A DNA stretch of 64,000 bases from Chitinophaga alhagiae (GTDB lineage: Bacteria; Bacteroidota; Bacteroidia; Chitinophagales; Chitinophagaceae): the NCBI RefSeq assembly GCF_003568665.1, contig NZ_QXMH01000004.1:290942-354941 (forward strand), written 5' to 3'. Made by a program: the position numbers and the translations under genes. Below are positions 44,257 to 52,883 of the stretch, one piece after another. Position 1 is the first letter of the stretch, and every line of letters starts with the position of its first letter. The notes beneath the pieces are model-generated. The model was not told the origin of the DNA. It saw nothing but the letters and a program-made list of their open reading frames with translations, and searched no databases.

Positions 44257-44790
44257 ATGAATGTCAAGATCATGCTGGCCATCTTCGCAAGCCTGTACAT
44301 TTCTTCCTGTCAAAACCAGCCCGGCCGGCAGCCCGCAGGCAGTGCGGACACCGCCGCCACAGTGAGCACCATCCCCTCCGCTCCCGCCGGCAGCGGCCCC
44401 GAGTTCCGGAAAGAAGGCGTACTCTCCTTCATCAGCAAAGAGAAAGGTGATACCATCAGCACCATCAGCATAGAAATTGCGGAAACAGACGATGAAAGGG
44501 CCCGCGGCCTGATGGACCGCAAAAGCATGGCAGACACCCTGGGCATGCTCTTCATTTTTCCCGCCCCCGAAGAACAGAGCTTCTGGATGAAGAACACCTA
44601 CATTTCGCTTGACATCCTGTATATAGACCAGAACATGGAGATCGTTTCCATCCAGAAATACGCCACGCCCCTGTCTGAAGAAAGCCTGCCTTCTTTCAAA
44701 AAGGCACAGTATGTGGTGGAGGTGAACGCGGGGTATGTAGACAAGCAGAAGATCAAGTACGGTGACAAGATCGCTTTCAGGAAAGATTAA
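44257..44790 (+). CDS. DUF192 lipoprotein
   Basis: A 177-residue lipoprotein (lipobox SLYISSC, Cys18). A low-complexity linker rich in Ala, Pro and Ser covers about 20-50. DUF192 then fills 60-177, with IEIAETDDERARGLMDRKSM, GMLFIFP and the family core FWMKNTYISLDILYID and VVEVNAGYV. The family is widespread in bacteria and archaea; its biochemical role is not established. It lies 53 bases after mqnE and may share its transcript. Confidence 0.88.
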   Translation: MNVKIMLAIFASLYISSCQNQPGRQPAGSADTAATVSTIPSAPAGSGPEFRKEGVLSFISKEKGDTISTISIEIAETDDERARGLMDRKSMADTLGMLFIFPAPEEQSFWMKNTYISLDILYIDQNMEIVSIQKYATPLSEESLPSFKKAQYVVEVNAGYVDKQKIKYGDKIAFRKD

Positions 44791-45437
44791 ACCTTGATGC
44801 CATCGGGCAGGCGCTCCCATGCAAACATCCGCTCCCACAATACGGCCCTCCGGTAACTGGTACGGTCATACGTTCCTTCTCTCTTAAACCTTTCACATGG
44901 TTAGTTTATCGGATATTGCAGATAATCTTCATTTTAATAGATAATACATTATCCAAATATATATAACACTTACAACCCGGAATATTATACAATGCACAAT
45001 CCTGAAGGGCGTGTAAATAGCAGCCATCCATAAATTTTTTTTATGGCTGAAACAAATAAACCTTTATCTTTACGCTATATATCAGTTACAACGTACTGCA
45101 AATTATACTATGAGATAACAAACAGAATCTGAATCGTATTAACAAATCTGAATCGAAGTCCGGTAGCTTGCCGTGTCTGAGAGTTACATCAAATTTATTG
45201 ACATCAAAATCTATTTAGTTATATGCTTTAGAGCCTTGCCGGATCGATAGTAAGCGATTATTTCCCTGACCCGATCTCCTCTCGTAAAGTTTATACTGAA
45301 TCCATCCAAGTTTTAACCTGTTCTTTAACGGAAATTGTGGGCCTGTAGCCTGCCTGTACCTGAATATAAATCTAAATCTTAAGTTCCAACAATAAGTCTT
45401 TGGGTCGAGTTTTTTTATATTTAAAATCTAAATCTAC
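44791..45437. other. Long AT-rich intergenic/leader region of susC, with short direct repeats
   Basis: 647 bases with no credible gene. Two pairs of direct repeats are visible: AATCTGAATCG at 45126-45136 and 45145-45155 (about 19 bases apart), and AAATCTAAATCT at 45368-45379 and 45424-45435, the second reaching up to the susC ATG. A -7-like octamer lies at 45065, implying a leader of about 360 bases. Long leaders in front of susC genes can be targets of antisense RNA or anti-terminator control, but nothing of that kind can be demonstrated here. Confidence 0.7.
45065..45072 (+). promoter_or_regulatory. Possible -7 box TATCTTTA of the susCD operon
   Basis: TATCTTTA differs at one base from TAnnTTTG. 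It lies in the most AT-rich part of the susC upstream region, about 365 bases before the start codon. Confidence 0.3.
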
Positions 45438-48400
45438 ATGAGAAAAAAGTTACTTGGTTTTTTCTTGTTGACTCTGCTGCAGGTGACTGTAGTATTTGGT
45501 CAGGACAAAAGAATTACGGGTAGAGTTACGAACTCTCTGGATGGAACGCCCATACCCGGCGTATCCGTAATTATTCAGGGTACCACTACCGGTACTCAAA
45601 CCGATGCCGATGGCCGGTACATCATCAAGGCCCCCGGCGGCAGCGTGCTGCTGTTCCGTTCAATCGGGTTTGGCACTAAAACCATCACAGTAGGAGACGC
45701 AACATTGGTAGACATTGGCCTGGAGGCTACTACTGACGAGCTGAGCGAAGTAGTGGTAGTGGCCTATGGCAAGGTGAAAAAAGAATCCATTACGGGGTCT
45801 GTAACTTCGGTGGCGGCCAAGGATATCGAGAAGCGGCCCATCACCAACGTGCTGGGAGCACTGGAAGGTAGTGCCGCCGGTATCCAGGTAAACAACACCA
45901 CTGGTCAGCCCGGCTCTGAGCCCGCCATCCGCATACGCGGTATGAGCTCTATAAATGGGGATAATTCACCCCTCTATGTGATTGATGGGGTCTTTTTTGG
46001 TGGCAATATTTCTGACCTTAATCCCAATGACATTGCCAGCATCTCCGTATTGAAAGACGCGGCCGCCTCAGCTCTTTATGGGAACAGGGCTTCCAACGGC
46101 GTGATCATTATAACCACCAAGCGGGCCAGCAAGGCCGGTGATGCAGGCATTACCGTGGTAGCTAACCAGGGCATCTACAGCCGTGGTGTCAAGGAATATA
46201 ATGTAATGAACCAGCAGGAGTTTATGGAAACCATGTGGAAAGGCTACCGTAATTCCCTTATGACCAACAACCCTGCTACTTATCCCAACAAGGAAGTAGC
46301 CGGTGCCAAAGCAACGGAAAGCCTCATAGACAACTACCTGACATTAAATATCTACGACAAACCAAATGACCAGTTGTTCGATGCTAATGGCAAGTTAGTG
46401 GCAGACGCGAGGATCAGGCCCGGGTACCTGAACGATCTGAACTGGTTCAACGATATTGAAACACAGGGACACCGCCAGGACTATTCCATCAGCGGCCGCT
46501 CCAATAGCAACAAGAGCAGCCTGTACTACTCAGTAGGTTACCTGGACGAAAAGGGTTATCTGAAAGGCTCGAATTATAAAAGATTTACCGGGCGCATTAA
46601 TGCGGACCTTCAGGCCAAAGACTGGCTGAAGTATGGCTTTAACCTGGCCGGTTCTCACCAGCAGTCTGATCGTCTGCCCGGCGGTACCGGCAGCGCAGGC
46701 TCTATTGTAAGCCCTTTCAATTTTGCAAGGAGCGCCGCTCCGATCTACCCTGTTCACCTGCACGACCCGGCTACTGGCGAATATGTGCTGGATGAGGAGG
46801 GACAGAAACGGTATGATGACGGATCGAACACGAGGAGCTGGCTGCCAGGCCGCAATGCTATCTGGGAGAACGAATTGAACAAGGATAAAGTTTACCGGAA
46901 TACAATTAATGGACAGGTGTATTTTGACATAAAGTTCCTGAAAGATTTTACCTTTTCTGTTAAAGGCGACCTGAATCTCCGCAACAGTGATAACCATACC
47001 TACTCCAATGCTGTTATAGGCGATGGGCAAGGCAATAAGGGCCGGGCCGAGCGGAACAATTACCGTTACATGAACTATACGGCCCAGCAGTTGCTTTCCT
47101 GGGCAAAGGCCATTAACCGGCACAATGTGGATGTGATGATAGGCCATGAGAACTTTTATGATAACTACAATTACCTTAATGGCTATAAAACCAACGAAAC
47201 TTTCGCCAACCAACTGGAATTGATCAACTTCACCGCTATTACCCGCCTGACGGACTACCAGCACAACTACCGCACTGAAGGATATTTTGCCCGTGCCCGT
47301 TACAACTATGATGAGAAGTATTACATCGACGGTTCCATCAGGAGAGACGGTACATCCCGTTTTTCCAAAGATGCCCGGTGGGGTACCTTCTTTTCGCTGG
47401 GTGGTAGCTGGTTAATCTCAAAAGAAGACTTCTTCCAGCCCATCTCGAATGTGGTGAACTATGCTAAACTGCGTGCGTCTTACGGTGAAGTAGGCAATGA
47501 TGCAGGCGTAGGCGCATCAGTGCTGTATCCTTATATGGCGCTCTACACGCTGGGCCAGAACGCGAACGTAGCGGCTCTTTACAAATCTCAGCTCTCTGCC
47601 TTAGCACTGCATTGGGAAACCTCTTCGTCTGTAACCGCAGCCCTGGAAACCCGCCTGTTCAACAGAGCCAACCTGACAGTTGAGTACTTTGACAAACGTT
47701 CACAGAACCTCCTGCTTGATGTGAACCTGCCGCTGTCTGCCGGTGCTACATCTACCGCCGAGGCTGCTGCTATTATGAGACAGAACGTGGGTTCAGTATC
47801 CAATAGAGGGCTGGAAGTGTCTTTGGACGTAGATGTAGTGAAGACAAAAGACTGGACATGGAACGTTGGCGCCAACGCTACCTGGATGAAAAACGAGATC
47901 GTTCGTTTGTCTGAACAGAACAAGAATGGCATCATTGAAGGCAACTATAAGTACACAGTGGGTCACGGTATCTATGACTGGTGGACGTACCAGTTTGCGG
48001 GTGTAGACCAGATGACAGGCAATTCCCTGTATGTATTGGATTCCGACACTTATAAGCCCGATGCAACCACAGGTGAGCACCTGAAATACCTGGTAAACAT
48101 CAACGGTACCTACTATACTACCTATCACACATATGCAAAGCGTGATTTTGTAGGCAGCCCCATGCCGAAAATGTTCGGAGGCATCAGTACAGCACTCACC
48201 TATAAAAACTTTTCGCTGTCTGCCCTCATGACTTATGCTACCGACTTCAAGATCTATGACGATTCTTACCTGGACCTGAGAACCATGAGCGGTACACCCG
48301 AATCTATGCACAAGGACCTTTTGCGCGCATGGGATGGTGTTCCTGCCGGTATGACCGAAACCTCTCCCAACCGTATAGATCCGAAAGGCATTCCTGTAGT

Positions 48401-48680
48401 GGACTTTGCTAGGAGTCAGTACAACAACGTAATGTCTTCCCAGTACCTGCAGAACGGCTCTTACCTGGTGATCAAGAACATTTCGCTTACTTACAACCTG
48501 CCTTCTTCCCTGTTGAATAAGATCGACATCAGTTCCGTAAGGCTGAATGCAGGAGTGGAAAACCTGGCTACTTTCACTAAACTGCAGGGTATGAACCCTC
48601 AGCAGCAGTTTAACGGCAGAAGCGTAAACGCCTGGGTAACACCCCGGGTAATATCATTCGGTGTAACCGTTGGTTTATAA
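45438..48680 (+). CDS. SusC/RagA family TonB-linked outer-membrane receptor
   Basis: A 1080-residue outer-membrane transporter. After a signal peptide (about 1-22) comes a carboxypeptidase-D-like regulatory domain (RITGRVTNSLDGTPIPGVSVIIQGT, about 25-105). The plug (about 115-230) has GSVTSVAAKDIEKRPITN, IRIRGMSSINGDNSPLYVID and SISVLKDAAASALYGNRASN. The 22-strand barrel fills the rest, ending GVTVGL. No N-terminal STN signalling domain is present, so anti-sigma coupling is unlikely. Together with the SusD lipoprotein 17 bases downstream it should import an oligosaccharide or peptide; no hydrolase, sigma factor or regulator is encoded next to it, so the ligand is unknown. Codon use is more AT-rich than the neighbours. 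Confidence 0.95.
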   Translation: MRKKLLGFFLLTLLQVTVVFGQDKRITGRVTNSLDGTPIPGVSVIIQGTTTGTQTDADGRYIIKAPGGSVLLFRSIGFGTKTITVGDATLVDIGLEATTDELSEVVVVAYGKVKKESITGSVTSVAAKDIEKRPITNVLGALEGSAAGIQVNNTTGQPGSEPAIRIRGMSSINGDNSPLYVIDGVFFGGNISDLNPNDIASISVLKDAAASALYGNRASNGVIIITTKRASKAGDAGITVVANQGIYSRGVKEYNVMNQQEFMETMWKGYRNSLMTNNPATYPNKEVAGAKATESLIDNYLTLNIYDKPNDQLFDANGKLVADARIRPGYLNDLNWFNDIETQGHRQDYSISGRSNSNKSSLYYSVGYLDEKGYLKGSNYKRFTGRINADLQAKDWLKYGFNLAGSHQQSDRLPGGTGSAGSIVSPFNFARSAAPIYPVHLHDPATGEYVLDEEGQKRYDDGSNTRSWLPGRNAIWENELNKDKVYRNTINGQVYFDIKFLKDFTFSVKGDLNLRNSDNHTYSNAVIGDGQGNKGRAERNNYRYMNYTAQQLLSWAKAINRHNVDVMIGHENFYDNYNYLNGYKTNETFANQLELINFTAITRLTDYQHNYRTEGYFARARYNYDEKYYIDGSIRRDGTSRFSKDARWGTFFSLGGSWLISKEDFFQPISNVVNYAKLRASYGEVGNDAGVGASVLYPYMALYTLGQNANVAALYKSQLSALALHWETSSSVTAALETRLFNRANLTVEYFDKRSQNLLLDVNLPLSAGATSTAEAAAIMRQNVGSVSNRGLEVSLDVDVVKTKDWTWNVGANATWMKNEIVRLSEQNKNGIIEGNYKYTVGHGIYDWWTYQFAGVDQMTGNSLYVLDSDTYKPDATTGEHLKYLVNINGTYYTTYHTYAKRDFVGSPMPKMFGGISTALTYKNFSLSALMTYATDFKIYDDSYLDLRTMSGTPESMHKDLLRAWDGVPAGMTETSPNRIDPKGIPVVDFARSQYNNVMSSQYLQNGSYLVIKNISLTYNLPSSLLNKIDISSVRLNAGVENLATFTKLQGMNPQQQFNGRSVNAWVTPRVISFGVTVGL

Positions 48681-48697
48681 CAAAAACTTGAAAAAAC

Positions 48698-50224
48698 ATG
48701 AAAAAAATTGTCAATATAGGTATCCTGTCTGCTGCATTGCTTGCAACTTCCTGCAGCAAAGATTATCTTGAAACCAAGCCTACAGACCAGGTGGGTGAGG
48801 TAACCGCTTTCGAGACCACGGCCAATGCCAAACTGGTAGTGAACGGTCTTGCCAAAATGATGACCCAGCAATACCTGGGCTCCCAGGGCTTTAATGGCGA
48901 GGGCACCATCAAGATGTATTACGGTAACTATCCCGGGAACCACTTCTTTGTGAACCTCCCCGGCTGGGCCGCTATCATCAATTCTACCTTCAATGAAAAC
49001 GTGACCAGCATCTACCTGTACTACCCGTGGTACTATTATTACAAGATCATTGGCAATGCCAATGCTGTAATCAATAAAATAGATGCCGCTTCAGGCCCTG
49101 AAACAGAGAAGAAGTTCATCAAGGCGCAGGCGCTAACCTTCAGAGCCTACTCCTACTTTATGTTATCACAATTATATGGTAACAGGTGGGCTGATTCCAA
49201 CAATGGGGCTACCGGCGGCGTGGTATTGAGGCTGGATGAGTCTACCGGAGACTTGCCTTTGTCTACCCTCGGAGAAACTTACAAGCGGGTATACGATGAT
49301 CTGGACGAAGCCATTAAACTGTTCACCGAATCCGGCAAAAGTCGTGAGAAGAATCATGAAATGAACATCAACGTGGCACATGCCATCTACGCCCGTGCGG
49401 CGCTCACCCGCCTGGACTATCCGGCTGCGGAAGACCATGCTGTAAAAGCAAGGGCCGGCTTCCCGCTGATGTCTGTGGCTGACTACAAAGCTGGCTTCTC
49501 TACTCCCAATGCAGAATGGATATGGAGTACCTATGGCGCGTCTGACGAAACGCTGTACTTCTACTCTTACCAGGCGTATATTGCTTACAACTCAACTGCC
49601 TCTGCTGTAAGAACGTATCCCAAATGTATCAGCCGCGAGTTATACAACAAGATACCGGCTACAGATATCCGCCGCGGCCTGTTCCTTGACCCGGCCGGCG
49701 ATACTTACAACACTAACACCGGTTTGGCCGGCGCAACTCTGAAAGCCAGGGCTTTCCAACTCTTCCCTGCTCTTGATCCGGCAGCCTCTGCGTATGCCTA
49801 TATGCAATTCAAGGTAAAGGCTAACGACATGCCCGGCGTAGGTAACCTGAATCACTTCCGCTCCTCGGAAATGTACCTCATTGAAGCCGAAGCCAAATAC
49901 TTCCAGAACGAACCGGCTACCGAAATTCAGCAACTGTTGGTAGATCTTACGAATGGCTCCGGTCGCGATGCGAGCTATACCTGCACCAAAACCGGTACAG
50001 ACCTGCTGAACGAGATCAAGACCTACCGCGCCATTGAGCTTTGGGGCGAAGGTTTTGACTGGTTTGATATGAAACGCTGGAACGAGCCGATCATACGCAA
50101 GGAATATGCTAACGGCGGCAACTTCATTGCTGACCTGGCAAAAACCATTCAGCCGACCGAAAACAACAAATGGACCTGGAAAATTCCGTTAAGGGAATCC
50201 GACTACAACGGCGCCCTGGAATAG
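48698..50224 (+). CDS. SusD/RagB family nutrient-binding outer-membrane lipoprotein
   Basis: A 508-residue surface lipoprotein (lipobox LLATSC, Cys19) that caps the SusC barrel. SusD landmarks: SCSKDYLETKPTDQVG at 18-33, the TPR-rich helical core (KFIKAQALTFRAYSYFMLSQLYG, about 140-165), and the C-terminal RSSEMYLIEAEAKYFQNE, YRAIELWGEGFDWFDMKRW (about 447-465) and the usual closing IPLRESDYN. It ends 26 bases before a strong terminator. The ligand cannot be derived from sequence. Confidence 0.95.
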   Translation: MKKIVNIGILSAALLATSCSKDYLETKPTDQVGEVTAFETTANAKLVVNGLAKMMTQQYLGSQGFNGEGTIKMYYGNYPGNHFFVNLPGWAAIINSTFNENVTSIYLYYPWYYYYKIIGNANAVINKIDAASGPETEKKFIKAQALTFRAYSYFMLSQLYGNRWADSNNGATGGVVLRLDESTGDLPLSTLGETYKRVYDDLDEAIKLFTESGKSREKNHEMNINVAHAIYARAALTRLDYPAAEDHAVKARAGFPLMSVADYKAGFSTPNAEWIWSTYGASDETLYFYSYQAYIAYNSTASAVRTYPKCISRELYNKIPATDIRRGLFLDPAGDTYNTNTGLAGATLKARAFQLFPALDPAASAYAYMQFKVKANDMPGVGNLNHFRSSEMYLIEAEAKYFQNEPATEIQQLLVDLTNGSGRDASYTCTKTGTDLLNEIKTYRAIELWGEGFDWFDMKRWNEPIIRKEYANGGNFIADLAKTIQPTENNKWTWKIPLRESDYNGALE

Positions 50225-50249
50225 CAAACAAGGAACATAACTTTATAAC

Positions 50250-50286
50250 AAGACCGCCCTTGCATCTGCAAGGGCGGTCTTATTTT
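50250..50286 (+). terminator. Terminator of the susCD operon
   Basis: Perfect 15-bp stem AAGACCGCCCTTGCA (50250-50264) / TGCAAGGGCGGTCTT (50267-50281), loop TC, then T-rich tail. Confidence 0.9.
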
Positions 50287-50318
50287 TTACGGCATATTTG
50301 GTGAGGTCAGGATGCTAT

Positions 50319-52589
50319 CTATTTCAACTCCTCCATCGTAAACGATCTCTCCCGCCCCTTATACTTCTGCTTCACTAATTGAATGTCTTTTTCCGTGATC
50401 TTCTCCGCCTTGTTGCCCCAGGCATTGCGGATGAAGCTGAGCAACTGGGCAATGTCCCCGTCAGAGAACTCGTCGTTATTGATAATGCCGGGCATGTCCC
50501 CGTTGATCTCAGGTGATTTGTAGAGCTTGCCGTTCACCGTTACAGGGCCGGTAAGGCCGTACAGCACAATGGCTATCAGCCTTTCTTTTCTGCCCGTTAC
50601 CAGCTCCGAATGGTTGAGCGGGGGCGCCAGCGACTGGATGCCCTCCCCGTCTGCCCCATGGCAGGTTTGGCAAACCGTTTTGAAAATGAGGTTGCCACGG
50701 GGGTATTCTTTCAGCAGCGCGTCGTCCATGCGGGATTTACGGCGGTTGGCAATGTCTGACAGTACTTTGTCCAGGTGGCGGCGGATCACCAGGTTGGTAT
50801 CCGGGTCCCAGGCCGCTATGTCTGAAAGCAGCGCTGCTTCTTTATCCTTCACATTACTGATCACGGCATCCGCCATTACCCTGTTGTTGGGATAGCTGCG
50901 CCAGGCTTGCTGCAGCAGCCGCGCCGCGGCGGGCGCGTCTTTCTGCCGCAAGGCGGGCAGCACCAGGGTGGCTACGGGCGCCTGCAGGGAGTCTGCCATC
51001 ATATCCTCCAGCACGGCAGCTATTTCTTTGGCGTTGCCGCTGCTCATCACCGCCGGCAGCACTGTAATGGCCTGGCTGCGCAGCGTGGCGTCAGGTTGCC
51101 GCAGCAGGGGCAGTACGTCCGCCAGCGTAAGCGCGTGCAGGCCTTCCAGCGCCCAGAGGGCATGCATGGCGGCCAGCGGCTGCGCCGCATCGTGCAGCCG
51201 TTCCCGTAAGGCGGGCGCCAGCTGCCTGTTTTGCCCGTCTACGATCATTTGCTGCGCCTTGTCCCGCACCCATCCGTTGGGATGCTTGAGGTAAGGCACC
51301 AGGTCTCCTTCAATCTTAACCGGGCCGGGGTTCACACCCGCGGGCACCACCCGGTAAATGCGGCCGCAGTTCAGCGGCTGGGTGAGGGCCCTTTCTCCGA
51401 TCTCGCTTTTCAGGTAAGGCGTCAGGTAGGTCTTATGCTGGATGATGCCGCGGTACATGTCCAGCACATACATGGTACCATCCGGCCCCAGGTGCAGATT
51501 AACGGGCCGGAAACGCTCGTCTGTGCTGGCCAGGAACTCACAGCCTTTGTACGCCTGCCGGCCTTTCACCTTATATCCCTGGTTTTCCAGTATGTTCCTT
51601 TTGATGAGGTTGGCGGAGGGCTCGGCCACAAAGGCATTGCCTTCAAAGCCCTGCCCGTAAAGGCCGCCGCGGTACACCAGCGGGCCGCAGGCAGCGGTGA
51701 AATTGACAAGGCGCAAGCTATCGTCCAGCACGCCTTTCATATAGCCGCGGTTTACGCCGGTATTGGGGCGGAGCGGGTACACCTTGTTGTCAGGCACAAT
51801 ATTTTCGTCAAAGCCGTCTACCTTGCGCTGGTTGGGATTGCCGGCGCCCAGGCCGGCGCTGAAATAATCGCCCAGCAGGTTTTCGGAGTTGTTGTTGTAA
51901 AACAGCCGTCCATAGTTATCCTGCGAAATACCCCACTGCCCCCGGAAGTGCGTGTCTTCTTTCAGCCAGCGCCCCCTGTCAAAGCGGTAGCGCTTGTCTG
52001 ACTTGGCGTTGTATATCCAGTTGTCCATGGCGCGCACCAGGCCGTTGGGCTGGTGTTCTACGTTACCGCCCACGGTATAGAGGGAGTCTACCAGTGTTTT
52101 TTTACCGGGCCGGTCGCCATCAAAGGCATAATACCAGAGTTTGGGCGGTTCCGCTACCAGTATGCCATTGCCTACAATGCAAAGCGCCCTTGGCAGCACC
52201 AGCGAGTCCAGGAAAACGGTGCGCTTGTCCATGGCGCCGTCTCCGGTGGTGTCTTCCAGTATCACGATCTGACCGTTACGGGCATCTTCGCCGGTGCCTA
52301 CCGTATCCGGCATGTACCCTGTCATTTCCGCCACCCAGAGGCGGCCGCGCTCGTCGAACGTCATGGCCACGGGTACTATCACCATAGGCTCGGCAGCCAC
52401 CAGCTGTACCGAAAAGCCGTTTTCCACCTGGATCTTTTCAAGAGATTCAGCAGCCGTCAGTACGGGAGATCCCGCGTATTGCTGCCTTATGGCGAGAGAG
52501 TCTGTTGTTGCATGTTTCCGCGGGTTATTACAGGCACTGATCAATAAACCTGTAAACGCCCATACACCCAATAATCTGCCAGTATTCAT
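50319..52589 (-). CDS. PVC-type dehydrogenase/HEAT-repeat lipoprotein with C-terminal cytochrome c
   Basis: A 756-residue envelope lipoprotein (lipobox LLISAC, Cys20). The N-terminal 400 residues form a glucose/sorbosone-dehydrogenase-like beta-propeller (VPVAMTFDERGRLWVAEMTGY, HLGPDGTMYVLDMYRGIIQH). The middle (about 430-610) carries HEAT-like repeats (VRDKAQQMIVDGQN, ALWALEGLHALTLADVLPLL). The C-terminal cytochrome c has CQTCH (Cys640, Cys643, His644) and a probable axial Met699 in GDMPG. This architecture is known from Planctomycetes-type secreted dehydrogenases and is common in Cytophagia/Chitinophaga relatives. It probably oxidises a sugar or alcohol in the periplasm. ATG 52589 is chosen for the signal peptide; a TTG further upstream is unlikely. 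Confidence 0.88.
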   Translation of the reverse strand: MNTGRLLGVWAFTGLLISACNNPRKHATTDSLAIRQQYAGSPVLTAAESLEKIQVENGFSVQLVAAEPMVIVPVAMTFDERGRLWVAEMTGYMPDTVGTGEDARNGQIVILEDTTGDGAMDKRTVFLDSLVLPRALCIVGNGILVAEPPKLWYYAFDGDRPGKKTLVDSLYTVGGNVEHQPNGLVRAMDNWIYNAKSDKRYRFDRGRWLKEDTHFRGQWGISQDNYGRLFYNNNSENLLGDYFSAGLGAGNPNQRKVDGFDENIVPDNKVYPLRPNTGVNRGYMKGVLDDSLRLVNFTAACGPLVYRGGLYGQGFEGNAFVAEPSANLIKRNILENQGYKVKGRQAYKGCEFLASTDERFRPVNLHLGPDGTMYVLDMYRGIIQHKTYLTPYLKSEIGERALTQPLNCGRIYRVVPAGVNPGPVKIEGDLVPYLKHPNGWVRDKAQQMIVDGQNRQLAPALRERLHDAAQPLAAMHALWALEGLHALTLADVLPLLRQPDATLRSQAITVLPAVMSSGNAKEIAAVLEDMMADSLQAPVATLVLPALRQKDAPAAARLLQQAWRSYPNNRVMADAVISNVKDKEAALLSDIAAWDPDTNLVIRRHLDKVLSDIANRRKSRMDDALLKEYPRGNLIFKTVCQTCHGADGEGIQSLAPPLNHSELVTGRKERLIAIVLYGLTGPVTVNGKLYKSPEINGDMPGIINNDEFSDGDIAQLLSFIRNAWGNKAEKITEKDIQLVKQKYKGRERSFTMEELK

Positions 52590-52766
52590 AGACCTGGAAT
52601 GCAGTTTTTGAAATCGATTGAAAATAGCCTTTAAAATACTATCCCTAACGCTAATTTTCAAATTTGAAGGGGCTAAAATAACGCGGGGCCGGTCAATTTC
52701 CGGGGTTTTATGACGGACGGCGGGAAAGCCGGAAAGGCGGGCGGCCCGGCGCTACCCGGCCGGAGC

Positions 52767-52840
52767 GGAATAGCGCGGCCGGCAGCAGATCACGGACCCG
52801 GGAGGAATAGCGCAACCGGCAGTAGAGCGCAGTCCGGGGG
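52767..52840. repeat. Imperfect 37-bp tandem duplication in a GC-rich intergenic stretch
   Basis: Two adjacent 37-base copies begin GGAATAGCGC (52767 and 52804) and share about 28 of 37 bases, including CCGGCAG and a run of C/G at the end. They sit in the 294-base gap (52590-52883) between two minus-strand genes, which holds no gene that I can support. Confidence 0.75.
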
Positions 52841-52883
52841 AAGAGCCCGGCGTAAAGCGCCCCTTCTGCAACAACGGCAACCA

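Noticed and set aside
44895..44975. TTATCC-like strings in the susC upstream region as possible DnaA boxes
   Set aside because: Only TTATCCAAA and TTATCGGAT are present, with two or more mismatches and no cluster.
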